From positions 992,001 to 1,056,000 of the forward strand of contig JACKHM010000003.1 of NCBI GenBank assembly GCA_020638995.1: a stretch of 64,000 nucleotides of DNA, written 5' to 3'. Within the stretch, counting starts at the first letter, position 1. Every line of letters begins with the position of its first letter. Shown piece by piece: positions 16,024 through 25,938 of this stretch. The stretch is from Planctomycetaceae bacterium. Its GTDB lineage: Bacteria > Planctomycetota > Planctomycetia > Pirellulales > Pirellulaceae. A model generated the notes under the pieces. That model was not told the origin of the DNA, ran no database searches, and was given only the letters and a program-made list of their open reading frames with translations. The translations under genes were made by a program, and so were the position numbers.

Positions 16024-18394
16024 ATCCGAAGATATAGTCGCTATCTGTCAAGCCGGGTCCAGACTCATCTGTTTCGAGTCCATCGTCATTTGCAAACTCC
16101 GGTTCAAGTGGCCAGGGGTCATTTGTCATTGCGCCGGGCGCAACATTTCCGGCGTCATCTGTAACCCAGCTCTTCACCTGCTTTCGACGTCCGATGTCGA
16201 CCTTGACAATATCTTCGTAGGCGTGGATCCGAGGTGGAGTCACTGTGTATCGGAAGTAGATTACATTCTCCAAACCAAGGCCAAGATTTTGATCCATCAG
16301 GCCCGCATTGAATGGCACTTCAAGCTTCGCTTTCGTCCCACCAGTTACCTCAGTCCATTTTGGGTCAGTGAGAATCTCGGCGGCAGGCCGATTGTTGTGT
16401 TCAACGGCTGTAAGTGACGCCCAAACCGCCGTCGCATTTGCGTAGTCCGTAAACCCGGAGTCATCGTAGCTGTAGCTGAAGTGATAATCACCGATTTCGG
16501 CGCTGGGGCTGATCAGTTCCACCCAGTATACCCGTTCCGTTTCAGACTCCGGGAAACTAAACGACTCACTTACATCTGCTTCTTCCTCCCGAAATTTGTC
16601 CTTCCAAACCTTTGCGCTATCGCTGCTACCATTTCCATAGCTAACTTCAAAGGTCAGCGTACTGCCGGCAACGTATATCGATGGCTTCTTGAGGATGACT
16701 TTAATGAGGTCGGTTTCATCCCGTCCATCCGCGGCGGCATGGCCGGCGTTGGCTTCGTGATCCTCGTACGTGTAGTCAGCGTGGCCATCATTATCTGTGT
16801 CATTCAAGTTAGCCACGGTAAACGCGCCTTCGCCGAGCTTGATCTTGTTTCCTTGAGCATCTTCTTCGGGGACGCCATTTGCATCAAGCTTATTCTTTAC
16901 TTCCTCCTTCGTCTTATCAACCGCGCTGCCGAACTGACCGTGGTGAATGATCATGTCGACTTCAGGCACGTTGATGGTGACTGTCGCGGTCGTGCTGTCG
17001 CGTGTCGATCCGTCTTCGCAGGACTCTAGCACTTTATAGCTCCACGTATCCACGCCGTGCCACCCTTCGTCGGCAGTGATATCCTCATTCGGTGTGTAAG
17101 ACCAATTTGAGAACGTGTCGCCGACCGCGAGTTCGCCATTGTCGCCAACAGTTTGCCATGAGACGGAAGGCTAACAACGACCAATTCTCCACTGGCTGCA
17201 TCGTTGTAAGTAAGGTCGTCGCCTGTCATTCCCACCATAAACGGACCATCGTCGTGTGCTTCAGGCGTTGGGCCCGAGCACCCTGCGGGTGGTGGAGTCG
17301 GAGTTGGTGGAGTCGGAGTTGGTGGAGTCGGAGTTGGTGGAGTCGGAGTTGGTGGAGTCGGAGTTGGTGGTGTCGGAGTTGGTGGTGTCGGAGTTGGTGG
17401 TGTCGGAGTTGGTGGTGTCGGAGTTGGTGGTGTCGGAGTTGGTGGTGGTGTTGGTGTTGGTGTTGGTGTTGGTGTTGGTGTTGGTGTTGGTGTTGGTGTT
17501 GGTGTGCAATTGTCGTCGTACAGTGTTTGAACATCCGCCAGGGCGTCATTCATGTCATTTATTGCCGGCGTTGCATAATTGTTTATCCAATCCTCCAACG
17601 CGTCTTGTTGGCCGATCAAATAGTCACGATAGTCGAGGTAGTCTTGGTACGATTCAAACCCTGTCGAATCGTTGGCGTCCAGTTCAGTTTGAATCGAGTC
17701 GATCTCTGCTTGTGCCTCGTCAATCGCAGTCTGTTCTTCTTGAATTTGGTATTGGAGTACGTAGATGTCCGTTTGCCAGTCGTCACATTGTTCCTGTGAT
17801 GCTTCGCCTTCCGCCGTGATTAGCGTGCCTCCCACGACAGCGTCCGCGACCGCCAATGCCATGTCGGCTTCGCCACGCCTCGCCGACATTGCGAACGCAA
17901 CGGTATCGAACTGCTGGTGAAGGTCATTCATTTGCTCGACGTAACCAATCAATTGACGGTTGTCTCGCATCGACACTTGCCTATCGCCGTTCACGTCCAA
18001 CGCAATCACGGTTGCCACGGACGCGTCCGGGTCGTCCTGCGATTCGTTCGCACGGTTCACCAGCAACAAGACGTCGATCGGACTGACCGATCCATCGCCG
18101 TTGAGATCGTATTTTGCCGATGACGCCTCGGCATTCGTCGTTGAAGTCGACAACTGCTGTGCTTGTGATGAAGACGATGTATCGGCTGCGAGTTCTTGCA
18201 GCGGAGCAATCGGGCCGATGAATTCCTGTTGCGGGAGACTATTGGCGAGGTCCGAGGCCAGGACCACGCGTGCGTCGAGCGATTCGATGCGAAGTTTGCG
18301 GCTTGGGTGCGATTTGACTTTACGCCGTCTACGCCCCCCCTTAATTCCAGAACTTCAACGCATCCCATTGCCAGAATCGCCGCGGCTTGCTCAT
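16016..18394 (-). pseudogene. Dockerin/coiled-coil/(TP)n surface protein gene with two frameshifts
   Basis: Three frames must be joined to read one protein. The start is an ATG at 18394 behind AAGGAG (MSKPRRFWQWDALKFW); this frame stops at 18341. One base removed near 18345 (AATTAAG to AATAAG) would restore KGGRRRRKVKSH and the LEPR-like IESLDARVVLA. Dockerin repeats (DLNGDGSVSPIDVL, DVNGDRQVSMRD), a coiled coil and a (TPTPP)n tract follow. A second -1 shift lies at 17149-17152: SLPSHGKL continues in the other frame as VGDNGELAVGDTFSNWSY, inside an Ig/cadherin-like domain. The C-terminal part (17053-16016) carries ESCEDGSTRDSTTATVTINV and ends DSDYIFGYG. It is a pseudogene, or a working gene with two sequence errors. 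Confidence 0.72.
17290..17504. repeat. 15-bp and 6-bp coding tandem repeats encoding Thr-Pro
   Basis: On the plus strand the unit GGTGGAGTCGGAGTT recurs about five times, then GGTGGTGTCGGAGTT about five times, then GGTGTT about nine times. On the coding (minus) strand this gives (TP)n followed by (TPTPP)n, a flexible surface-protein spacer. The homogeneous units imply recent expansion and make length variation likely. Confidence 0.9.
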
Positions 18395-18602
18395 CGTATG
18401 CTCCTTCGAACCGACTGGTTCGTGTTGGATCGGTTTGTTCTCCAACCGCGCGGAGGTGATGGGTCGATCACACTGCTCCGAGCGATCGCTTCTGCCTCGA
18501 CTGCCTGAGCCCCAGTCTGGCGATTGAAGTGAGAGCAAGTTGTAACGTCCGCCAATCCCGCTTGTCAACAAAATTCTGGAAAAGTGTCGGATCGCGTTTC
18601 GA

Positions 18603-19802
18603 TCACAGGGTGCCGCAACGCTCGTGTTCCTTGCGGAACTGGCGAGCCAGTGTCTCTGCGGCATCGCGATCGAGGCACATCGGATTGATCACGAGCTTGC
18701 CTTCTGACAGCTTGCCGTGTCCGACGTAGATCGGCGGCGTCCCCTTTCTCAACCCGCGACACACTTCCACTGCGTCCGCCGCGATAAGTGTGATCTCGAG
18801 CAGCGGCACTCGCTCGTCTCCCAGCGATTCGACGATGTGGCAACGAACTGTCGGCCCTTCCACGGCCTCGACGATCAATTGCAAGTGCTCACGGTGCATC
18901 TCGTTCTCGTCGATCGGATCTTCGCTGGCGAAAATTGCCAGAGCAGTAACCAGCGCCGCGATCTCCTCCTTCGAAACCTTCATCGCACGTCCAATGCCGT
19001 GACGTGGCATTCCCTTCAATTTCCGCCGATCAATAAACTCCGCGGGCGGCTCCCACAGCTCCCAATGATCGTCCATGTCCAACATCTGGAGTGCGGCCGA
19101 TGCGATCAGGTCCCTCGTGCCACACAGCAATCCAGTCGACTGTGGTCCCGAAATCGCTTTGCCTCCGCTAAAGGCGACCAGATCCGCCTTCGTCATACCG
19201 GGGAGCATCAGGTTCGCGCGCGGTGGCAGTTCACCGGCAGCATCCACCAGCACCGGCAAATTACGGCGGTGTGCAACTTCTACAACCGCTTCGAGAGCTG
19301 GCTGGGAACTTGCTGTATAGACGTACAAAACGCCCGCGGTTCTCTCGTTGAATGCTGCCTCGTATTCCCACGCTTCCGCGCATCGCACACCGGCCCCAGC
19401 GACAACCTCGTTGAATCCGACCTCGATCAATTTCGCGCCGGCGGCACGCACGGCGTGGTCGTAACCATTACGATGTTCCCGTGCGATTACGAATTCGTGC
19501 GGCATCGACGTTGTGTTGGGTAGTTGCTCCATTCGGGCAAGGTCATAGCGTGCCATAATTGCGGCGGCACCGAGCGTCAACGAGCCAGCGGCACCACTCG
19601 TGACCAAGCCGGCTTCGGCACCAGTGACTTGCGCAATCATCTTCGACGCCGCGGCTTGTAACTGATCGATCGGCACCCATTCGCGGGCCGCATCTTGAAA
19701 AGCGTCGAGCACCGTGTCGGACATGCCCGCCCCGCCGAGCCTTGTAACCGGACCAGAGGCGTTAATGATCGTGGTTACACCGAGGCTGTCATAAACACTC
19801 AT
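18603..19802 (-). CDS. SelA-like PLP-dependent enzyme
   Basis: A 399-residue fold-type I PLP enzyme of the SelA / D-glucosaminate-6-phosphate ammonia-lyase-like group. The ATG at 19802 gives the typical opening SVYDSLGVTTIINASGPVTR. The PLP lysine is in DLVAFSGGKAISGPQSTG, preceded by the pocket segment VLVDAAGELPP. True selenocysteine synthases carry an N-terminal tRNA-binding extension that is absent here, so the substrate is more likely an amino acid or amino sugar acid. It should not be named selA although a Sec-containing gene occurs elsewhere in the window. Confidence 0.82.
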   Translation of the reverse strand: MSVYDSLGVTTIINASGPVTRLGGAGMSDTVLDAFQDAAREWVPIDQLQAAASKMIAQVTGAEAGLVTSGAAGSLTLGAAAIMARYDLARMEQLPNTTSMPHEFVIAREHRNGYDHAVRAAGAKLIEVGFNEVVAGAGVRCAEAWEYEAAFNERTAGVLYVYTASSQPALEAVVEVAHRRNLPVLVDAAGELPPRANLMLPGMTKADLVAFSGGKAISGPQSTGLLCGTRDLIASAALQMLDMDDHWELWEPPAEFIDRRKLKGMPRHGIGRAMKVSKEEIAALVTALAIFASEDPIDENEMHREHLQLIVEAVEGPTVRCHIVESLGDERVPLLEITLIAADAVEVCRGLRKGTPPIYVGHGKLSEGKLVINPMCLDRDAAETLARQFRKEHERCGTL

Positions 19803-19921
19803 AATCACCCGTCTCGCGGTACAGTTCGAGCCATTCATCCTCGCTCGCGGCTAGGAGTGCCCGTTATACTGCGGATTTCAATTGACACGATAGCCCCACA
19901 GCAGGCGTAGCCTCGTCGCCA

Positions 19922-20602
19922 CTAGCTCACATCGGTGGTCGCCGAAAGTTTGGCAGCATCGCCAAATCGACGTGCAATTCTCGCGATTGCACTTAGCGCG
20001 ACGACCGCTGGCAAGAACCCGACAAGATTTGCGGTCGCGTGTACGCCAAGGAGGTAGAAGTCCCCGGGCAATTGATTTAGCGCGGCCAAGCCGGAGATTT
20101 GCAGCGAATCCGGAATGTAGTACGCGTAGTTGACATTCTGTTCAGGCGAAAGCAAGCTTCGGCAGGCCAGCATTACCACAACCAACGTCGTTGCGGAGGT
20201 CAGCCAGGCCTCGCGCGGATATTCACGATCTTTGCAAAACGACCACAGCAGCAACGGCAGCAGGAAGAGGTGGTGCAGACTGGCTACCCAATTCCAAATG
20301 TTGAGGTCTGTCACGTACGAGCTAAATGCGAACGGGAAGATTCCGGTCGTGTACCCCGACACAAAGTCCACGATCCAGAGTGAATGTACAACCAGGATAT
20401 TCGTGAGTGCGGTTGCTTTCAGCAACTTGGATCGTGTCAGGAAGCCCACGGCGGCAAACGCCAGCGACATATGACAGAACCACAGGAGTTGCCAAATCGT
20501 ACCGGCTTGGACTTTGAGAACACAGATAAAGAGAAAGTGCGCAGCGAGTAACAATCCACTCACGTAGTGTACGCGTGCGGTCGCGTTCCACCGGGCGCTC
20601 AC
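19922..20602 (-). CDS. Multi-pass membrane protein, unknown function
   Basis: A 226-residue protein with about six or seven hydrophobic helices (for example LLLAAHFLFICVLKV, LWFCHMSLAFAAVGFL, LTNILVVHSLWIVDFV) and the loop NWVASLHHLFLLPLLLW. Its ATG overlaps the TGA of the upstream pseudopilin gene (ATGA), so the two are translationally coupled. I do not recognise the family. Confidence 0.75.
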   Translation of the reverse strand: MSARWNATARVHYVSGLLLAAHFLFICVLKVQAGTIWQLLWFCHMSLAFAAVGFLTRSKLLKATALTNILVVHSLWIVDFVSGYTTGIFPFAFSSYVTDLNIWNWVASLHHLFLLPLLLWSFCKDREYPREAWLTSATTLVVVMLACRSLLSPEQNVNYAYYIPDSLQISGLAALNQLPGDFYLLGVHATANLVGFLPAVVALSAIARIARRFGDAAKLSATTDVS

Positions 20603-21144
20603 TTGCTGCCTCCACCGCCGCTCGTTCCCTTGGATGCGGCCGAGTAGTTTCCAAGTGAAGTGGCATTTGTCCCGTTCACTTCGTTGTAGAACGCCAGCGT
20701 CTCTGCTTCCGTCCCCACGACACCCACTCGCACTCGCACTTCGCCATTCTGCGAATTGTACCAGTAGGGTGCCAGTGTCCCAACGATCACTTTGTTTGCC
20801 GGGTCGAACAACGCTCCGTCGGTTGACACCTCGAATGCGTTGGCATTACCCGCGGCCTGCGGATGGCGCGGAAGACGGCTTCCCCGAAACCAACCCGGTT
20901 CGATTGCCGCGGGGTAGGTACTGCCTCGATTCATGTCGATTGCGTCATAGATGGCGTCAAGATTAGTTTGCAGTGTGGTCTGTAGAGAAGCTTCGTATGA
21001 GTAGGTGGCACGGCTGACCGCGACAGTTCCCAAGATACCCAGGATGAGAACAACTACTACCACCTCCACGAGCGTGAAGCCTCGCGCACTCAGACGTAAA
21101 CTGCCAGCTCGCGAATATCGGATTGATATCGAGATGGGTTCCAC
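20599..21144 (-). CDS. Type IV pilin/pseudopilin-like protein
   Basis: A 181-residue protein from a GTG at 21144 (the frame is open to 21210). It carries a prepilin peptidase site and helix, ARG|FTLVEVVVVVLILGILG, with Glu at +5 as in type IV pilins and type II secretion pseudopilins. The body is small (YEASLQTTLQTNLDAIYDAI), and the C-terminus is Gly/Ser rich (KGTSGGGGSK). It is coupled to the downstream membrane protein at 19922-20602. A minor pseudopilin role is likely; no other pilus genes are nearby. Confidence 0.85.
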   Translation of the reverse strand: MEPISISIRYSRAGSLRLSARGFTLVEVVVVVLILGILGTVAVSRATYSYEASLQTTLQTNLDAIYDAIDMNRGSTYPAAIEPGWFRGSRLPRHPQAAGNANAFEVSTDGALFDPANKVIVGTLAPYWYNSQNGEVRVRVGVVGTEAETLAFYNEVNGTNATSLGNYSAASKGTSGGGGSK

Positions 21145-21389
21145 GTGTTCCCGCCAACGCGTCAGGGGTTCTTGGATCAATAGACGTCGTAAATCGGCCG
21201 ACCAGTACAAACGGAATGCAGAACGCGGTCGACCGCGCGCTGTATCGGAGAAACGTACGTCGCTGCATGGGGCGCGTCAAAGGACTTCACCCGTAACCTG
21301 AGCCGGTATATTGCTCATAACTTGCAAACTCCGGCGAAGATCGTTCTGATAATTCGTCACTCCAGAGCGTTGAACCGGGAATCCAAGTT

Positions 21390-24300
21390 ATGTGGTCACG
21401 AAATCTACGGCCTCGCCTTTTACGGGCCCAACTTGTTGGTCTCGCCGTTGTTTTTCTCGCGAGTTGGGGGGCATCAGCCGATGTTGGCGAAACGCTCGCG
21501 CGGCTCGGCACGAGCCGGGGCATCTGTGTTGTCGTCACCTCCGAGGCGACGGAGTTACCAATACAACTGGCGGATCGCAGCGACTTCCTAGTGTATGTAC
21601 AGTCCGACAACGCCGACGCCATCGCATCGTTACAGAAAGCGGCAGCAGCTCGAGGGCTGCTCGGAACTCGAATCTATGCCGAACGTGGTGGCGTGGCGCA
21701 TCTTCGGCTGTCCGACAACTTGGCCGATGGCGCAGTTGTCCTAGGTGACCAGTTGCCCGATGTGCTAAACGACGAATTGCTTCGCATCACCCATCCTGGT
21801 GCGAAGGTTATTACGGCTTCGGGCACCATCACGAAGCCTGTGCCGGCCGGTGCTGACGACTGGAGCCATCCGTATCACGGCCCTGACAACAACCCGCAAT
21901 CGCAAGATCAGCACTCGCGAGGCCCGTACCTAACCCAGTTCCTCGCCGAACCGTGGTATGTTCCCATGCCTCAAGTCACCGTTGCGGCAGGCGGTCGTGT
22001 GTTCAAGGCGTTTGGGCATATCGCGTTGAAGGAACGCGAATGGCCTTGGCTGAACAAACTGGTAGCGATCAATGGTTATAACGGCACGATGTTGTGGGAC
22101 CGCGAGCTAACTCCGGGCTTCATGATCCATCGAAGCACCATCATTGCGACGCCTGATGTTTTGTATTTGGGTGATGACGAATCGTGCAAGTTGATCGACG
22201 CGACGACCGGCAAGTTGCGGGACCAAATCAGGATTCCAGCGGAGGTCGACCCTGATGGCGTCTGGAAATGGATGGCGTTGCAGGACGGCGTTTTGTACGC
22301 ACTCGTCGGTGAAAGCGAGCTGCCTGACACAGTGATCCGCGGTAGTCGTACGCAAGCGGGATGGCCGTGGAGCGACCTTGGTGAAGGCTACGCGCGCGAG
22401 TACGCGTGGGGCTTTGGCCGTACGCTGCTCGCCATTCGCCCAGAATCGAAAGAGATTCTTTGGACCTATCGATCAGCGGAGCCGATCGACAGCCGCGCGA
22501 TGTGCCTTGCCGCGGGAAAAGTCTACGCCTATTCGCATCAGAAGTTCTTGGCAGCGATCGACACAACCTCGGGTGCCGAAATCTGGAAAACGTCAGACAG
22601 GCAACTTCTTGCGGCAATCGGGCAACACGACCGGGCTCAAACGCCCAGCAAGGGCTTCGCGAGTTCAGCTTACGCCAAAGCGGACCATCAGGGAATCTAT
22701 TTTGCTGGGCCACAACGCGCCAACCTCGTAGCAGTTTCGGCCAAAGACGGTTCATTGTTGTGGAGCTATCCGCACGGCAACTTTCAACTCGTGCTGCGCG
22801 AAGATGGTTTGTATGCCATGGGCCGCATGGAGACCAGCAAGAAATTTGACTATCTTTCCGGAAAGTTGCTCGCAGATCTCGACTGTTACCGAGGCAATTG
22901 CACACGCGCCACCGCCACACCCGATAGTATCTTTACACGAGGTTATCGCCATACGGGCACCATGCGACTCGACGTCACAGGCAATTCGCCGCGTCGTATC
23001 GCACTGATGCGACCCGCATGTCAGGACGGCGTCATAATCGCCGGTGGCCAGCTGTACTGGGGGCCGTGGATGTGCGATTGTAATCATTCCTTGATCGGAA
23101 TGATTAGTCTTGCCCCGAGTGGCGAGTTTGACTTTGAGCAACAAGCGACCGATGACGATTGCCTGACTACATTCAGCGATACTACGACGCCTGCTGCGAA
23201 GGCGGAGTCGGGCGATTGGCTGGCATATCGAGGAAACTCGCAAAGAACATCGGCTTCGACGAGTACGATCGCTTCGAGTTCTTCGACGCGATGGAAATTC
23301 GAGTCGCAAAGCGGCGGCGAGCCCACCGCGCCCGTCATCATCGGCGACCGTGCGTATTGGAGCGGGTTGGATGGAGTCGTGCATGCGGTCAACACGACCA
23401 ACGGCCAAGCGATATGGGAAGCCTACACCGGCGGAGCAGTTCGTTTCCCGCCGGAATATTGGAACGGTCGAGTCTACGTCGGTTCAGGTGATGGTTACGT
23501 CTACTGCTTGGATGCTGCAACCGGCAACATTCTGTGGAAATTCCGCGCAGCACCTGTTGACCGGAAGATCGCGGTACACGGCAGACTGCTTTCCAACTGG
23601 CCCGTTGGCGGCGGTGTACTTGTGCATGAGGGCGTTGTCTACGCCGCTGCGGGAATCACCAGCTACGACGGCACACACGTCTACGCCCTTGATGCGACGA
23701 CAGGAAAATTGGTTTGGCAAAACAATCGATCAAGCCGTCTCGTCGGTGACGATGGCGTCACGGGTGTCAGCGTCCAAGGCCACTTGCTGATGCATGAAAA
23801 TCGACTGTATTTGGCTGGCGGTAATGTCGTCTCCCCAGCGGTCTATGATCCAACTGACGGACGATGTTTGAACGAACTCAAAAACGAATGGTGGGAGGGC
23901 GAGGCACCGTCTGGCGAGCGTTTTCCTTCCGGAGCCGACTCGAATATGTTCAATCGTTCGCCGCGTGGACGCGAGCTGTTCGTTGTGAACGGCGTAGTAA
24001 AAGTCTTCGATCAGTTGCTCTACTCACCACCGCTGTACGGTCCCTCCCGATATTTCGGCGGTCACTTTTTGCAAGCGGGCGAAGGGGATGCTGTCGTCAG
24101 GGGCACGACCAACCGCATCGTACAACTTTCACAAGAAACGACCGCTGAGGGAGATCCGATTGGCGTGTGGCAATCAGCTTTGTTTCGTGATCCAACTGCG
24201 ATGGCCGTGTGCGCGAATGCCGTGGTTGTTGGGGGCGAAATGGCTCACACAGAAGGCGAACCTCCGCAACAACCACGCTTCGCCGTCTCGGCACTGAATA

Positions 24301-24434
24301 GGAGAGACGGTACAGTGATCTGGACGGAATTGTTGGAATCGAGTCCTGTTCCCTGGGGGCTGGCGATCGACCGCCGCGGTAATACTCTTGTCACGCTGGT
24401 CAACGGCACAGCAGTCTTCGTCGGCCCCAGATAA
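21390..24434 (+). CDS. Exported PQQ-propeller protein with degenerate methyltransferase-like N-terminus
   Basis: A 1014-residue protein. The signal peptide (LVGLAVVFLASWGASA) is followed by a Rossmann-like segment (about 35-145: GICVVVTSEATELPIQLA, then LQKAAAARGLLGTRIYAE) that parallels class I methyltransferases but lacks the GxGxG loop. The rest is a PQQ/BamB-like beta-propeller with units such as GDGYVYCLDAATGNILWKFR and HVYALDATTGKLVWQN. It shares this layout with the protein at 30541-34449. No PQQ ligands or catalytic residues can be assigned, so enzymatic activity is uncertain; a role in extracellular binding or assembly is equally possible. Confidence 0.85.
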   Translation: MWSRNLRPRLLRAQLVGLAVVFLASWGASADVGETLARLGTSRGICVVVTSEATELPIQLADRSDFLVYVQSDNADAIASLQKAAAARGLLGTRIYAERGGVAHLRLSDNLADGAVVLGDQLPDVLNDELLRITHPGAKVITASGTITKPVPAGADDWSHPYHGPDNNPQSQDQHSRGPYLTQFLAEPWYVPMPQVTVAAGGRVFKAFGHIALKEREWPWLNKLVAINGYNGTMLWDRELTPGFMIHRSTIIATPDVLYLGDDESCKLIDATTGKLRDQIRIPAEVDPDGVWKWMALQDGVLYALVGESELPDTVIRGSRTQAGWPWSDLGEGYAREYAWGFGRTLLAIRPESKEILWTYRSAEPIDSRAMCLAAGKVYAYSHQKFLAAIDTTSGAEIWKTSDRQLLAAIGQHDRAQTPSKGFASSAYAKADHQGIYFAGPQRANLVAVSAKDGSLLWSYPHGNFQLVLREDGLYAMGRMETSKKFDYLSGKLLADLDCYRGNCTRATATPDSIFTRGYRHTGTMRLDVTGNSPRRIALMRPACQDGVIIAGGQLYWGPWMCDCNHSLIGMISLAPSGEFDFEQQATDDDCLTTFSDTTTPAAKAESGDWLAYRGNSQRTSASTSTIASSSSTRWKFESQSGGEPTAPVIIGDRAYWSGLDGVVHAVNTTNGQAIWEAYTGGAVRFPPEYWNGRVYVGSGDGYVYCLDAATGNILWKFRAAPVDRKIAVHGRLLSNWPVGGGVLVHEGVVYAAAGITSYDGTHVYALDATTGKLVWQNNRSSRLVGDDGVTGVSVQGHLLMHENRLYLAGGNVVSPAVYDPTDGRCLNELKNEWWEGEAPSGERFPSGADSNMFNRSPRGRELFVVNGVVKVFDQLLYSPPLYGPSRYFGGHFLQAGEGDAVVRGTTNRIVQLSQETTAEGDPIGVWQSALFRDPTAMAVCANAVVVGGEMAHTEGEPPQQPRFAVSALNRRDGTVIWTELLESSPVPWGLAIDRRGNTLVTLVNGTAVFVGPR

Positions 24435-24527
24435 AATCGGACCCCGACGAGGTCGTGCCCCTCCCCCGCCGCATTCATCGCGATGATGAACGAGGATGAC
24501 CCACCCAAGACTCTGGCGATGCTCCCG

Positions 24528-25556
24528 ATGCAAATCACAAACATACGTGCGACTCAACCTCCGACGCCTGGCTCTCCCGACGACTGGCGCACGCAACTGG
24601 GCCAGATCGTCGTCGAAGTGGAAACCGATATTGGGCTGATCGGAGTCGGTGTAGGTGGAGGCGGCGCCGCGGGTATTCACGTCGTTCAAACCGTGCTCAA
24701 TGACTTGCTGCTGGGACGCGACGCGTCGAACGTCGAATCGCTGCACGCCGAAATGTGCCGGCACACATCTTTCTACGGTCGGAAGGGGCTGGTCGTGATG
24801 GCGATCAGCGGCGTTGATCTGGCACTCTGGGACTTGCGAGGCAAAGCAGCCAATCTTCCAGTAGCCCAACTGCTAAACCCTGACGTAGACCTTACTCGCG
24901 AACTGCCAACCTATTCGACGGTTTTCGATGACGCTGAGGCAGAAGCCGCATTTTGCGCTGGTCACCAGGCCATCAAGTTGCACGTTGAACGGTTCGGCAA
25001 TCAGCCCGATCCCGGGGCAATTGCGGAACTGGTGAGACGAACGCGAGCACGATTGGGCCCGGACGCAAGCGTGATGCTCGATGCTTTTGCGCGCTGGGAC
25101 ATTGATACTTCGTTGCGAGTCGCCGATGCCATCGCTCCCTACAACGTGGCTTGGCTCGAAGAACCCATTCAACCCGACGACTTGGACGGCTATGCGGCGC
25201 TTGCGGCAAAGAGTCCCGTACCAATCGCAGGAGGTGAACACGAGTACTTATCCGATGGCTTCAAAACATTGATCGATCGCCGCTTGCACGCCGTTCTTCA
25301 GCCTGACATCAACTGGTGTGGCGGCCTGACAACACTGATCGAGATCTACCGCATGGCCCAAGCCTCAAACATTCGCGTCGTCCCGCATCGCGGTTGCGAG
25401 CCCTACGCCCTCGCCGCGATCGCAGCATTAGACCCCGACCCGCTCGCCGAATCGGGACGCAAGTGGTTCAAGTGCTTGGACGGTTTTCCGGCGACCTACG
25501 AGGGCGTCGTTCAAGCATCGAGTTCGCCCGGTTTTGGAGTTTCCACGCACCCGTAG
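24528..25556 (+). CDS. Enolase-superfamily (mandelate racemase/MLE) dehydratase, rhamnonate-dehydratase-like
   Basis: About 342 residues from the ATG at 24528; upstream in-frame ATGs at 24483 and 24519 are possible. The N-terminal capping domain contains YGRKGLVVMAISGVDLALWD, as in L-rhamnonate dehydratase. The barrel domain carries metal ligands in VMLDAFARWD, AWLEEPIQPDD and IAGGEHEY, and a catalytic His in VPHRGCE. The usual KxK is AIKLH. It most likely dehydrates a sugar acid. The small gene at 25571 follows 14 bases later. Confidence 0.87.
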   Translation: MQITNIRATQPPTPGSPDDWRTQLGQIVVEVETDIGLIGVGVGGGGAAGIHVVQTVLNDLLLGRDASNVESLHAEMCRHTSFYGRKGLVVMAISGVDLALWDLRGKAANLPVAQLLNPDVDLTRELPTYSTVFDDAEAEAAFCAGHQAIKLHVERFGNQPDPGAIAELVRRTRARLGPDASVMLDAFARWDIDTSLRVADAIAPYNVAWLEEPIQPDDLDGYAALAAKSPVPIAGGEHEYLSDGFKTLIDRRLHAVLQPDINWCGGLTTLIEIYRMAQASNIRVVPHRGCEPYALAAIAALDPDPLAESGRKWFKCLDGFPATYEGVVQASSSPGFGVSTHP

Positions 25557-25570
25557 GCAGGCTGACCACG

Positions 25571-25930
25571 ATGTATGTACCCGATAGATCACTTGCCCGA
25601 CAAATGGTCGAGTTCGATGAAGTCGGAACTTTGCTCCTCTTCGAGGTCCACGATTACATCAAGTTTCCGCGTGAGCCTGCACATAACGAAATGTCGAGGC
25701 TTCTTAGCCTCGACGGTGCGGCGCACCGCAATGTGTTTCTCGTAGCGCAAGATGGTAGCCCGCTATGGAGAGCCGGCGACTACGAACAGCACGATGAATT
25801 CCCTGACCAATTCGTGGAGATTTGGAAGGAAGACTCGACTGAATGCGCCTACGGATGGACATTTTGCGGCTACAAGATAAAGATCCAACTGGCTGACGGG
25901 ACGGTCACGATTTTAGAGTGGACTAAGTGA
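25571..25930 (+). CDS. Hypothetical protein
   Basis: A 119-residue acidic protein (MYVPDRSLARQMVEFDEVGT, then IKIQLADGTVTILEWTK) without a signal peptide. It starts 14 bases after the stop of the sugar-acid dehydratase gene and may be co-transcribed with it. The sequence reads as a genuine globular protein, but I recognise no family. Confidence 0.65.
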   Translation: MYVPDRSLARQMVEFDEVGTLLLFEVHDYIKFPREPAHNEMSRLLSLDGAAHRNVFLVAQDGSPLWRAGDYEQHDEFPDQFVEIWKEDSTECAYGWTFCGYKIKIQLADGTVTILEWTK

Positions 25931-25938
25931 AGCATGAA

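Noticed and set aside
16016..17053. Separate gene starting at 17053
   Set aside because: Its N-terminus continues the Ig-like domain of the previous frame (GWHGVDTWSYKVLES), so it is the rest of a frameshifted gene.
17290..17504. CRISPR array
   Set aside because: The units are contiguous tandem repeats without spacers and encode Thr-Pro in frame.
18603..19802. True selenocysteine synthase (selA) supporting the selenoprotein
   Set aside because: The protein lacks the N-terminal tRNA-binding extension of SelA and groups with SelA-like PLP enzymes, so it is not evidence for Sec synthesis.
22228..22920. 230-codon minus-strand ORF
   Set aside because: It is a shadow of the PQQ-propeller gene, with no domain and no RBS.
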